Below are positions 42,552-51,134 of a DNA stretch of 64,000 nucleotides, in pieces (positions within the stretch are counted from its first letter, which is position 1; the number at the start of each line of letters is the position of its first letter). The position numbers and the translations under genes were made by a program. The notes under the pieces were generated by a model. That model was not told where the DNA came from. It saw only the letters and a program-made list of their open reading frames with translations, and made no database searches. The stretch comes from JABWBD01 sp040768665 (GTDB taxonomy: Bacteria > Planctomycetota > Planctomycetia > Pirellulales > Thermoguttaceae). The stretch is from contig JAXGMN010000007.1 of the NCBI GenBank assembly GCA_040768665.1, positions 310,001 to 374,000 on the forward strand, read 5' to 3'.

Positions 42552-44338
42552 AGGCTGCCATGCTGTTCCATCAGTGGCGAGACTACTGGCAAGCGGCCTT
42601 CGGGACGCTACACGTACCCTCGGGGATCTGCCATCGTTTCGATCAGCCGGCAGATGAGCAAACGCAGGTGCAAAAGACGACCTGTCGCCAGGTCGTGACC
42701 CGGGAACTGAACGCCTTTGCCGCCGTCGAGGTGGTCCGCACTACGGGCGATTGTCAACTGCGGCACTCGCCCCTTTTGGCCGGCTTGGTTCCCAAAGGGG
42801 GCAAGTATGGCTACGACCTGATCGCCCACGTCGGCGTGCAAACGTTCTTGGAAGGACGATGCCTGCAGGACATCGCGGCCAGACTGCGCCCGCTCTGCAT
42901 CCCCTTCAGCAGCCTGCATGATCTGGCGATGAAGTTCCTCTATTACTTCGGCCATCTGCACCGGCAATCCGCGACGCCGCTGTTGCGTGAGTGGTTCGAG
43001 CAACGAGGGCGGAGTACCTGGTTGATGGATGCCACGGTCGAACCGGGCACGCCGCTGTACTTTGGCCTGTTGGATGCCGAAAGCGGCTTGTGTTTGGACG
43101 CATGGAAGATCGCCACCGAAAACGCCGACGAGATCATCCCCTGCCTTCACGAGGCCACCGAGCGGTTCGGAAGGCCCCAGGAAGCGTTGCACGATCTGGG
43201 CGATGCCATGGCCGCTGCCTGTGAGGCGGTCTGGGGCGAGGCCGTGGTGCACCGCGCCTGTCACTTCCACTTGCTGCGAGATATCGGAGAAGACCTGTAC
43301 GCAAAGCCGCAAGTGGCTCTGCGAGAATTGGTCCGCAAGCTCAAGCTGCAGGCCCGGCTGAAGGAGCAACGCCGCGGCCAAACGCTGTGGCTGCGCGACC
43401 ACGTGGAAGATGCTACCAGCCTGGCGCACTTGCTACAAGGACAAGCCGCCGAGGTGCCGGCCGACGTGTTGGGCCGCGAACTGGTGGTGGCCGTTCATCA
43501 ATGGATCTTGGACTATCCGCGCGACGGCCGCCGCCAGGGCTACCCGTTCGATCCGTACCTGTTGTATCTGCATCGCCGGGTGGGCCGGGCCGCGGCCGCG
43601 TTGCAGCAGTTACTGGAGGAACCGGCCGTACGCCAGCGGGCGCCTCAAGTCCTGGGAAATCTGTTGAAAATGCTGCAGGATTACTTGAACGACTCGCGTG
43701 TGATGGAAGCGGCCGCGGAATTCGAGCAAGCGTGGCAGTTGTTTACCCGCCTGCGAAGTGCGATGCGGCTTTCGGCTCAAGGAGAAAGCCCTCTCCACGA
43801 CCCATACCTGCTGGAGGCGGACGAGAGCACGGCGATGCAGCAATCCCTGGAAGCCCTGCGTGAGGAGTTGCGCAGGCAGGTGGAGGACCCCAGCGATCCG
43901 CCGCGTGCCGTGCGGTGCAGGATCATCGTGGAGCATCTGGATCGTTACTGGTCGAGGCTGTTCCCCGTGGCCTCGCGGGAGCGGACGACGAATGGCCTGG
44001 AGGGCCACTGGGGCAAGGCAAAGCGGTGTTGCCGCAAACGGCACGGCCGGAAGAAACTGACCCGCGATTTCCAATGCCTGCCGCCGGAAATCATGCTGAT
44101 CCCGAATCTCCAGAACGAGCACTACGTGGAACGAATTCTGGGAGATCTCTCTGAGCTTCCGGCCAAACTGGCCCAGGCCGGGCAGTCAGCCCCTCCCTGG
44201 ACGCACTGGTACAATCGCCAGAAGCCCCTCACCACTGGCCGCCTTCCCCAGCGTCTCATTCGCCAAGAGAACCTGATCGACAGGCTCGTGGTAATTTACG
44301 ATGACCAGTGCCAACCGGAAGACGCGGAAGCTGCCTGA
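42539..44338 (+). CDS. IS orfB: DDE-type transposase catalytic region
   Basis: In the -1 frame relative to orfA, about 600 residues follow the slippery run; a stand-alone start at ATG 42560 is possible. Candidate catalytic residues: Asp in STWLMDATVEPGTPLYFGLL, Asp in ALHDLGDAMAAACEAVWGE, then VHRACHFHLLRDIGEDL, and Glu in RTTNGLEGHWGKAKRCCRKR. The final segment is the pattern seen around the last acidic residue in Mutator/IS256-like and related transposases. A helical insertion (~300-430) lies between the second Asp and the Glu. The open frame upstream of 42533 overlaps orfA and is not used alone. Confidence 0.8.
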   Translation, partial: NDTLKAAMLFHQWRDYWQAAFGTLHVPSGICHRFDQPADEQTQVQKTTCRQVVTRELNAFAAVEVVRTTGDCQLRHSPLLAGLVPKGGKYGYDLIAHVGVQTFLEGRCLQDIAARLRPLCIPFSSLHDLAMKFLYYFGHLHRQSATPLLREWFEQRGRSTWLMDATVEPGTPLYFGLLDAESGLCLDAWKIATENADEIIPCLHEATERFGRPQEALHDLGDAMAAACEAVWGEAVVHRACHFHLLRDIGEDLYAKPQVALRELVRKLKLQARLKEQRRGQTLWLRDHVEDATSLAHLLQGQAAEVPADVLGRELVVAVHQWILDYPRDGRRQGYPFDPYLLYLHRRVGRAAAALQQLLEEPAVRQRAPQVLGNLLKMLQDYLNDSRVMEAAAEFEQAWQLFTRLRSAMRLSAQGESPLHDPYLLEADESTAMQQSLEALREELRRQVEDPSDPPRAVRCRIIVEHLDRYWSRLFPVASRERTTNGLEGHWGKAKRCCRKRHGRKKLTRDFQCLPPEIMLIPNLQNEHYVERILGDLSELPAKLAQAGQSAPPWTHWYNRQKPLTTGRLPQRLIRQENLIDRLVVIYDDQCQPEDAEAA

Positions 44339-44352
44339 AAGCAAAATCAATG

Positions 44353-44375
44353 CCAACTAAATCTCGGAATGATTG
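44353..44375. repeat. Right terminal inverted repeat of the IS
   Basis: It ends AAATCTCGGAATGATTG and is the inverted partner of 41633-41655, with one mismatch (A for G at inner position 18). Confidence 0.9.
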
Positions 44376-44384
44376 CCTTCTTTC
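44376..44384. repeat. 9-bp target site duplication, right copy
   Basis: CCTTCTTTC, identical to 41624-41632. Confidence 0.9.
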
Positions 44385-44554
44385 GGCAACTCTTGCTGGA
44401 GTACGCGGCGGGCCCGCTCTTCGAGCCTCGCACGCGAGTCACGCCTGAACAGCTCGACCAACTCATCAAAAGTTCCCCGGCAGCCGTCAAGCCGACGACG
44501 AAGACCGATCAAGGGTTTGACCAGCGAGGGCAGGTGTCGCCGAAGAAGCAGTAG
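44385..44554 (+). pseudogene. Displaced 3' end of the GH2 gene
   Basis: Read in the frame left at 41632, this gives RQLLLEYAAGPLFEP, then VTPEQLDQLIKSSPAAVKPT and stops with SPKKQ. Before the insertion the protein would have ended AAAFFRQLLLEYAAG and continued 50 or so residues. The reading frame is continuous across the duplication, which confirms the insertion model. Confidence 0.85.
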
Positions 44555-44819
44555 AGCCGGCTGCCAAGATCGAAATGGTCGCTGCCTTGCGTGGAAATTG
44601 GTCGGTTTGGCGCTTGGGCGAAGACTCCCCCCACACGATGTAATCCACAGGATCGACCCCGGCCGGGACCTTCAGATCGCCGGTTGTCGCCTTGTACAGG
44701 CGATCCATGACGCGTCCTAAGGCAGCATTCGCGGCAGAGGCGATTAAAGTCCGCAGAGGGATACGCTACACCGTGCCACACGAGTTGTACGATTGCTGTA
44801 ATCTGGGTGGACACCCACG

Positions 44820-44854
44820 AAAAAAGGACTCACGCCTGCTCGACGTAAGTCCTT
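44820..44854 (-). terminator. Rho-independent terminator downstream of tRNA-Leu
   Basis: On the minus strand AAGGACTTACG pairs with CGTGAGTCCTT over a short loop (one wobble) and is followed by six T. It lies 13 bases past the tRNA 3' end. Confidence 0.8.
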
Positions 44855-44866
44855 ATGCTGCAACAG

Positions 44867-44950
<84 letters not shown>

Positions 44951-44994
44951 GAGGGTGGAGGCAAACTGTGAATTTACCCTGTCTGCGGCGGCAG

Positions 44995-46551
44995 TCAAGG
45001 GTTCGTCCGCTTAAGCAGTAGAATCGTCCGGTCCTGGCGCGAGCCTGGTCGGCAGCAGGCTTCAAAACGATCTCGGGCCAGGGCGACCAACTCCTTCGCA
45101 GGCAGGGCAAGCCGAGATGTAAGGAAATCGGCCAATGCGACCTCCCCCAACGGATGGCCTGTCTGGTCCCGGGTATCGCGGCAGCCAGGGGTGAACAGAA
45201 GCAAGGCTTCGCCCACCCGAACGCGCATGGCGTGAGCCTCGAATTCGGCCTCGGGGCTTTCGCCGAGGCGGGCGGACGGGCGGACAAGCGATTGCCAGCC
45301 TTGGGATTGAAGCAGAATTGCGCTCGGCTGACCCGCAGCAGCATAGGAAATGCGCCCTGTTGCGGTCTCTATCAATCCCGTGAACAGCGAGGCCGACTGA
45401 TCGCCCGCGGAGCCCGTCCAAAGCGTCAGATTGATCTGGCGAAGCAGGCGGTCGGCTTCGCGCTGGTACTGGGCGTGAGACCTCAGTGCGGCTCTCGTAT
45501 TGTTGGCGACCATGGCTCCGGCAATTCCGGAGTCGCAGGCAGTGCCGGTCGCCACAACCAAGAGGCCGTCGGGCAGGCAGAACCAGTCGTAGAAATCGCC
45601 ACCGATCTCGCCGGCCTGCTCGCTCCAGCCAGCGATGTCCCAGCCGTCCAGCAGCGGAGCGACCGTGGGAAGCTGGTTGCGTTGAATCCGTTCGGCGGCC
45701 GCCAACTGGCGTTTGAGACCGGCTCCATCCATCGCTTCCTTGAGGAGCATCTCGCGTTCGAGTTCGGCGGCGACCCGGCCGGCTACGATCTCGAGAATGC
45801 CTGTCTGCGCGTCGGTGAAGTCGCGAGGCTCCCGGCAGAACACCCAGAAAGTGCCGAGAATCGTCGTCGGGGTGGAGACGGGAAGACAGACCGCGGCGCG
45901 GAAATCCTCCGGAGCGTTCCAGTGTGCCAAGAGCGTTATATCTTCGAGGACGACGGCGTGGCCCAGCATTGCTTCCAGGTCGGCCAAGGCATGTTCAAGG
46001 TGGCGAGGCGGGTCGACGAATCGCTCGTGGGAAAGTCCCCACGACGCGCGGAGTTTCAAGTGCGTAGTCGCTTCGTCGAGCAGATACAGGGCCGCTGCGT
46101 GTCCGGATACGGCCTCCGCGCCGCCTTTGAGGATTGCCTGGAGCCGCTCGGCGAGGTGCCGCTGCTCTTGCGGGTGTGGTACCAGCGGCACGCCGGCCGC
46201 TAGTTCCGCCTCGCGGTGGCACAATGCCTGGTGGGTGGAGAGCAATTCGTCGAGCATGGCCGACAGAGCCGACGCCATGCCTTCGACGGACTCAGGGGCG
46301 GGCGAGGCGTCGGGGGAATCGAGCCTGAGGCGTCCGGGAGTGACTCCGACGTCCGGGTTAACCGGGGCGGACCGCGTCAGGCCGTTCGGCGAGTTTTCGG
46401 AAGGTGGAAGGTACTCGAGCGACCAGCCCGTCAGGTTTTGAAAAGCCGTCAGCACCTGGGGAAGGCTGCCGATGCTATCGCGTTTCCGTCGAGAGGGCTC
46501 CGGTAGCTCCTCCTGGTAAAGTCTCAGGTATCTGAGGTTTGTATCTGCCAC
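44995..46551 (-). CDS. GAF-domain PP2C phosphatase (RsbU/SpoIIE type)
   Basis: About 518 residues from the GTG at 46551 (VADTNLRYLRLYQEELP); the frame is open to 46704 but the extra 51 residues look non-native. A central GAF domain (~150-265: LLDEATTHLKLRASWGLSHE, FRAAVCLPVSTPTTILGTFW) is followed by a SpoIIE phosphatase domain (~300-515) with the metal-binding GGDFYDWFCLPDG and TGCRDTRDQTG-like acidic loop (FTPGCRDTRDQTGHPLGE). Such proteins dephosphorylate anti-sigma antagonists in partner-switching pathways. It follows asnS on the same strand and precedes tRNA-Leu. Confidence 0.85.
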   Translation of the reverse strand: MADTNLRYLRLYQEELPEPSRRKRDSIGSLPQVLTAFQNLTGWSLEYLPPSENSPNGLTRSAPVNPDVGVTPGRLRLDSPDASPAPESVEGMASALSAMLDELLSTHQALCHREAELAAGVPLVPHPQEQRHLAERLQAILKGGAEAVSGHAAALYLLDEATTHLKLRASWGLSHERFVDPPRHLEHALADLEAMLGHAVVLEDITLLAHWNAPEDFRAAVCLPVSTPTTILGTFWVFCREPRDFTDAQTGILEIVAGRVAAELEREMLLKEAMDGAGLKRQLAAAERIQRNQLPTVAPLLDGWDIAGWSEQAGEIGGDFYDWFCLPDGLLVVATGTACDSGIAGAMVANNTRAALRSHAQYQREADRLLRQINLTLWTGSAGDQSASLFTGLIETATGRISYAAAGQPSAILLQSQGWQSLVRPSARLGESPEAEFEAHAMRVRVGEALLLFTPGCRDTRDQTGHPLGEVALADFLTSRLALPAKELVALARDRFEACCRPGSRQDRTILLLKRTNP

Positions 46552-46813
46552 AAGAGTCACGCCGGTGTGAAGTTGGACCGGTACCGTCCGTCCGTGGTCC
46601 GTCTGCGTCGTCGAGCGAAGGCTTTCAGGCTTTGCTCCGCTCGGCCCCTCTCGCTGGGGCAGGCAGCGCAGTCGCTCCACTCTCCGTGAGCGACATTTTT
46701 TCACATCGGCCGCATCATCGGGCGTCGTGATCGCTTCTGGTCGCGCAAGCGTGGAAGGAGGCGGGAGAGGCGCAGGCGGGCGCAGCCGTAACGGATATGG
46801 CAGTCGTGCGACC

Positions 46814-48202
46814 TTAGAATTCTGCGCTTCCCGGCGTGCGGGGGAAGGGAATCACGTCGCGGATGTTGCCCATGCCGGTGATAAACTGCACGGCCCGTTC
46901 CAGACCCAGGCCGAATCCGGAGTGCGGCACCGTACCAAAACGACGGAGGTCGAGATACCACCAGTAGTCTTCCGCGCGAAGACCCTGCTCGCTCATCCTC
47001 TGCTCAAGGATATCGAGCCGCTCTTCGCGCTGGCTGCCGCCGACGATCTCACCGACCTTGGGGACGAGGATATCCATGGCGCGAACCGTGCGGCCGTCGT
47101 CGTTCACCCGCATATAGAACGGTTTGATCGTACGAGGATAGTCGAAGAGAATGACGGGGCACTTGAAGTGTTGTTCGGTGAGATACCGCTCGTGCTCGGC
47201 CTGGAGGTCGCTGCCCCAGGCGACGGGAAACTCGAAGGTCTCGCCCGATTTCTCGAGTATTTCCACCGCCTCCGTGTAGGGGAGCCGCACGAACTGGCTG
47301 TCGACGATCTGCCGGAGAGTCTCCAGGACGGTCTTGTCGATTCGCTCGTTGAAGAACTCGATATCCTCCGGGCACTTTTCCAGAACGTCGCGGAATAGTC
47401 GCTTGAGGAAGCGCTCGGCCAGATCCATGTTGTCGGTGAGCTCGAAGAAGGCCATCTCGGGCTCGACCATCCAGAATTCGGCGAGGTGCCGCGAGGTGTT
47501 GGAGTTTTCCGCACGGAACGTCGGTCCGAAGGTGTAGACCTTGCCCATGGAACAGGCGAAGATCTCGGCTTCGAGCTGACCGCTCACGGTGAGGTAGCTT
47601 GGCCGGTCGAAGAAATCTTGGGCGAAGTCGATCTGCCCTTCCGTTTTGGGGACATTAGCCAGGTCGAGGGTGGTTACGCGGAACATTTGGCCGGCGCCTT
47701 CGCAGTCGCTGGCGGTGATAATCGGAGTGTGGATGTAGAAGAATCCCTCCTCCTGGAAAAACTGATGGATCGAGTTGCACACCGTGTTGCGGACTCGGAT
47801 GATCGCGCCGAAGGTGTTGGTGCGCGGCCGGAGATGGGCGATGGTGCGGAGAAACTCGAAGGAGTGCCGCTTTTTCTGGAGGGGGTAGGCGTCGGCGTCG
47901 GCCAGACCGTGGACAGTAAGACCTGTAGCCTGCACCTCCGTCGCTTGACCTTTGCCGGGTGATTCGCGGACCAGGCCGCTGACGGTGATGCTGGATCCCG
48001 CAGTGAGCCGTTTGACGTCCGACTCGTAGTTCGGCAGCGACGTTTCGAGAATCACCTGGATGTTTCCCAGCGAGGAACCGTCGTTGAGCTCAAGGAAGCT
48101 GAATCCGGCCTTCGAGTCGCGCCGGGTGCGAACCCATCCCTGGAGCGTGACTTCCTTGCCAACGGAATGTGGGAGGCGTGCTTCAGCGACGGAGAGTTTC
48201 AT
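46814..48202 (-). CDS. asnS: Asparagine--tRNA ligase
   Basis: The protein has 462 residues, the standard bacterial length. An N-terminal OB fold (GKEVTLQGWVRTRRDSKAGF, FLELNDGSS) binds the anticodon. The class II core shows motif 2 (FGPTFRAENSNTSRHLAEFWMVEPE) and motif 3 (GFGLGLERAVQFITG), with the C-terminal RDVIPFPRTPGSAEF typical of AsnS. It charges tRNA-Asn with asparagine in the cytoplasm. This is a conserved housekeeping gene, and it sits in the least disturbed part of the window. Confidence 0.97.
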   Translation of the reverse strand: MKLSVAEARLPHSVGKEVTLQGWVRTRRDSKAGFSFLELNDGSSLGNIQVILETSLPNYESDVKRLTAGSSITVSGLVRESPGKGQATEVQATGLTVHGLADADAYPLQKKRHSFEFLRTIAHLRPRTNTFGAIIRVRNTVCNSIHQFFQEEGFFYIHTPIITASDCEGAGQMFRVTTLDLANVPKTEGQIDFAQDFFDRPSYLTVSGQLEAEIFACSMGKVYTFGPTFRAENSNTSRHLAEFWMVEPEMAFFELTDNMDLAERFLKRLFRDVLEKCPEDIEFFNERIDKTVLETLRQIVDSQFVRLPYTEAVEILEKSGETFEFPVAWGSDLQAEHERYLTEQHFKCPVILFDYPRTIKPFYMRVNDDGRTVRAMDILVPKVGEIVGGSQREERLDILEQRMSEQGLRAEDYWWYLDLRRFGTVPHSGFGLGLERAVQFITGMGNIRDVIPFPRTPGSAEF

Positions 48203-48322
48203 GGCGGAATATGCTGATTCGGGTTGAGGAAGTGCAGAAGTTTGTATTTTAGCAGGGTTTATTGAAGTACGGCAACCGGACGGTGTGGCGCAGATCCGGC
48301 GGGCCGGTTGTTCGGCCGTGCA

Positions 48323-50281
48323 TTATGGCTCCCGAAAATCCCAATGTTGGATCGGCTGTTCGGCGGCCGGCTGGCGCAGTTCGACCCAATCGATCTGGAT
48401 CGGACTTTCGGAGGCCGGCAGCCAGATCCGCAAGTGAGCGAGCGGTCCCTTCTCGGGCACGGGGATGCCAATCTCCTGCCAATCGCCGGCATGAAGTTCG
48501 AACGGCGTGGTTTGCCCCGTGGCCGGGAATTCCTGTTGATCCTTCCTCCGCCATTGCACGCGCCCCTGTCCACCCGAATCGCTCCGCAGTCGGGCCCGGA
48601 CCTCCAGCGGCCCACTTGCAGTGAACCGCACGTTGGCAAGAAACGGCATCCGGCCGTCGCCGACCACTTCGAGCGCGTCGCCCTTCACTTCCGTCCGACA
48701 GAACTTCGGGACCCATCCGAGGAGCATCGCCTGCTGAGGATCGTAAGCCGGGTTTTTCTTGGGCACAAGCGCCTCCGTGCTGACCAGGAACCGGTCGATC
48801 AGGCCGTCGAGCTGCTTGACCAATTCGGGACGCTCATCGGCGACGTTGTTTGTCTCCCCAAGGTCTTTCTCGAGATTGTAGAGTTCGTGGAGCGAGGGGT
48901 TGTCCGGGCCGGTCTCGAACCAGTGAATCAGCTTCCACGGGCCGGTGCGGACCGTCACGCCTGCCGGCTTCGTAGGGCCGCCGTGCGGGAAGTAGTTGAA
49001 CACCGCCTCGCGATCCAGGGAGGCGGAAGGATCGCGGAGCACGGGGGCGAAGCTGATACCATCGAATCGAACGCCGTCCGGCTTGGGCAGCGCGAGCAGG
49101 TCGAGGATCGTCGGGTAGAAGTCGATCGTGGAAACAATCCGGGAGGAACGGGTGTCGGCGGGGATTTCTTGGGGCCAGGCGACAATCAGCGGCACGCGGA
49201 CGCCGCCCTCGTAGAGCGTTCCTTTGCCGGCGCGGAGCGGCGCGTTGTTCGTCGGCGGCAGGTAGCCGGCATACTTGCGGTAGCTGGAGACCGATCGCCA
49301 CTGGGAATGGCCGGGTTTGACGTTGTCCTTGCGGCGGTCGTCCCGCGTGTTGCTGTGGACATTGCCGCCGTTGTCCGACGTGAAGAGTATCAACGTGCGG
49401 TCGGTCAGTTTCAGCTCGTCCAGCTTTGCGACAATGCGGCCAAGGCTTTCATCGACGCTCCTGAGCATCGAGGCCATGACCGGATTGCCTTGTTGGCCAC
49501 GAGGATCCTTCTTTCCGACAAACTGCTTCGTATACTCTTCCTTGTGGTCCCACGGGCCGTGCAGGCCGTATTGCCAGACGCTCGCGAAAAACGGACGGTC
49601 GCGGTGGGCTTCGATGAAGCGGATGGCCTCATCGGTAAGCCGATCCACGATGTATTCGCCTTCGGGGCCGGGGGTGATTGTGCCGGCTTTGAAGCTGTAG
49701 GGAGAAAAGTAACCGTTGGGGCCGGGCGGGCCGGGATCGGGTTTGCCGTGCCAGGCGACGTCGTAGCCCTGCTGCTCCGGCCAGTGGGGCTCGGTCAGGC
49801 CCAGGTGCCACTTGCCGAAGTGGCCCGTTCGGTAGCCCGCGGCCTGCAGCGCCTCGGCCAGCGTGTACTCCGAGGCCGGGAGATAGTGCAGGCTTTCGGG
49901 CATGAGGATCGGCCGCTCGGGCGGCGCCTTCTCGGCGTACCGGGGCGCGTCGGCGGGCCGAGGCGGAAGGTGGCCGGCCGCCGTGGTGAGGCCGATTCGT
50001 GCAGGATATTTGCCCGTCAGGATGCTTGCGCGGGTGGGGGAGCAAAGAGGGTTGGCCGAGTAGGCATCGGTGAAGAGCATGCCCCGCTTTGCGAGGCGGT
50101 CGATATTGGGCGTTTCGTAGTACTGGCTGCCATACGCGCCGCTGTCCATCCAGCCCATGTCGTCGACGAGAAAAAGGACGACGTTGGGCGGTGCGGCGAC
50201 GGCCAGGTGTGAAGATGCGGCCAGAATCGCAATGGATGCAATCACGAGTATGCGGCAGGTAGGATTTCGTCTACGGTGCAC
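48323..50281 (-). CDS. Exported type I sulfatase with a C-terminal beta-domain
   Basis: The protein has ~652 residues from a GTG at 50281 that places a signal peptide first (CRILVIASIAILAASSHLAVAA); the frame is open to 50380. Active-site features: metal-binding NVVLFLVDDMGWMD, the formylglycine motif CSPTRASILTGKYPARIG (C-x-P-x-R), HFGKWHLGLTEP, WHGKPD and FTSDNGGN. After the sulfatase fold (to ~520), ~130 residues (VRARLRSDSGGQGRVQWRRK, LRIWLPASESPIQIDWVELR) form a carbohydrate-binding-like sandwich. It hydrolyses sulfate esters, probably on polysaccharide. It needs a formylglycine-generating or anSME maturase, not in this window. Confidence 0.93.
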   Translation of the reverse strand: MHRRRNPTCRILVIASIAILAASSHLAVAAPPNVVLFLVDDMGWMDSGAYGSQYYETPNIDRLAKRGMLFTDAYSANPLCSPTRASILTGKYPARIGLTTAAGHLPPRPADAPRYAEKAPPERPILMPESLHYLPASEYTLAEALQAAGYRTGHFGKWHLGLTEPHWPEQQGYDVAWHGKPDPGPPGPNGYFSPYSFKAGTITPGPEGEYIVDRLTDEAIRFIEAHRDRPFFASVWQYGLHGPWDHKEEYTKQFVGKKDPRGQQGNPVMASMLRSVDESLGRIVAKLDELKLTDRTLILFTSDNGGNVHSNTRDDRRKDNVKPGHSQWRSVSSYRKYAGYLPPTNNAPLRAGKGTLYEGGVRVPLIVAWPQEIPADTRSSRIVSTIDFYPTILDLLALPKPDGVRFDGISFAPVLRDPSASLDREAVFNYFPHGGPTKPAGVTVRTGPWKLIHWFETGPDNPSLHELYNLEKDLGETNNVADERPELVKQLDGLIDRFLVSTEALVPKKNPAYDPQQAMLLGWVPKFCRTEVKGDALEVVGDGRMPFLANVRFTASGPLEVRARLRSDSGGQGRVQWRRKDQQEFPATGQTTPFELHAGDWQEIGIPVPEKGPLAHLRIWLPASESPIQIDWVELRQPAAEQPIQHWDFREP

Positions 50282-50583
50282 GGTTTTTTCCCCAGGGCTG
50301 CGTGGCGTTGGTTGCCGCCGATCCGGCGTTGAACAGCTTCTGCTCTCTATCAGTGTCGTCGGTATCCCCACAAGAATCAACCGGCGCCGTCAGTGTGCGA
50401 GCGACAAGGTTTTGTAGCACGGTAGTGGTACCACACCTGTGAAGGCCCATCTTGGAGTCGCTGCTTCCCTCGTTTCACCGCCCGTTGACGGCAAGGACGC
50501 TGCGGTCGAGAATGGACGCGACGACGGACTGGGTTTTTCCATTCCTTTGAAGCGCATTGTTGCTCCTTGAAAGAGGCAGGTTC

Positions 50584-51105
50584 ATGGTACGTCCGTATCT
50601 CGCGGCCTTGCTCGCCGTTGCCGGAATCTCCTATGCCGGTTCGCCGTGTTACTCTGTCGAGTCCCCCGCCGGACCGCAGCGCCTCGCGAGACCGAACCTG
50701 GTGTTTATCCTGGCTGACGACCTCGGTTACGGCGATCTTGGCTGCTATGGTTGCCCGGACATGCGGACACCTCGTCTCGATCGGCTTGCCAAAGAAGGAG
50801 TGCTGTTGACGGACTGCTACTCGAACGGCTCGGTCTGCTCACCGACGCGGGCCGCGCTGATGACCGGTCGGTACCAGCAGCGGATCGGCCTGGAGTGGGC
50901 GGTGGGGTACCAGGTGCCTGGCGAGGGCCTCCCGCCTGGCGAGACTTCGATCGCCTCGGTGATCCGCGACGCGGGCTACGCCACGGCGATGAGCGGAAAA
51001 TGGCACCTCGGCTATTCGCCGGGCTGGAGGCCGAACGACCATGGGTTCGACCGGTTCTTTGGATCGCTCGGCGGCAACATCCATTACTCTCAGCAGTCAA
51101 AGTAG
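50584..51105 (+). pseudogene. Second sulfatase, C-terminally truncated
   Basis: ATG 50584 encodes a signal peptide and RPNLVFILADDLGYGDLGCY, CSPTRAALMTGRYQQRIG (C-x-P-x-R), MSGKWHLGYSPGWRPND and GFDRFFGSLGGNIHY. It ends with SQQSK-stop at residue 174, whereas sulfatases of this type have 430-500 residues. The catalytic Cys is present but the C-terminal half with the remaining metal ligands is gone, so it should be inactive. It faces away from the full sulfatase. Confidence 0.8.
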
Positions 51106-51134
51106 CCGCCGGTCTGCGAGAGGAGCCTCGACCG

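Larger units (their letters stand above)
41633..44375 (+). mobile_element. Complete insertion sequence, 2743 bp
   Basis: The element is bounded by terminal inverted repeats beginning CAATCATTCCGAGATTT and is flanked by an exact 9-bp duplication CCTTCTTTC. It carries an HTH-bearing orfA (41868-42551) and a DDE-type orfB (to 44338) overlapping in the -1 frame at an A8 tract. It splits a GH2 gene. I cannot place it in a named IS family from sequence alone; the transposase shows features shared with IS256/Mutator-like and IS4-like DDE proteins. Intact ends, intact duplication and open frames indicate recent activity. Confidence 0.92.

Noticed and set aside
44487..44708. 73-codon minus-strand frame (MDRLYKATTGDLKVPAGVDP...)
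   Set aside because: The middle looks mildly protein-like, but it overlaps the displaced GH2 end and I cannot tie it to any family.
48308..50212. 634-codon plus-strand open frame
   Set aside because: It is antisense to the sulfatase, which has all the active-site motifs.
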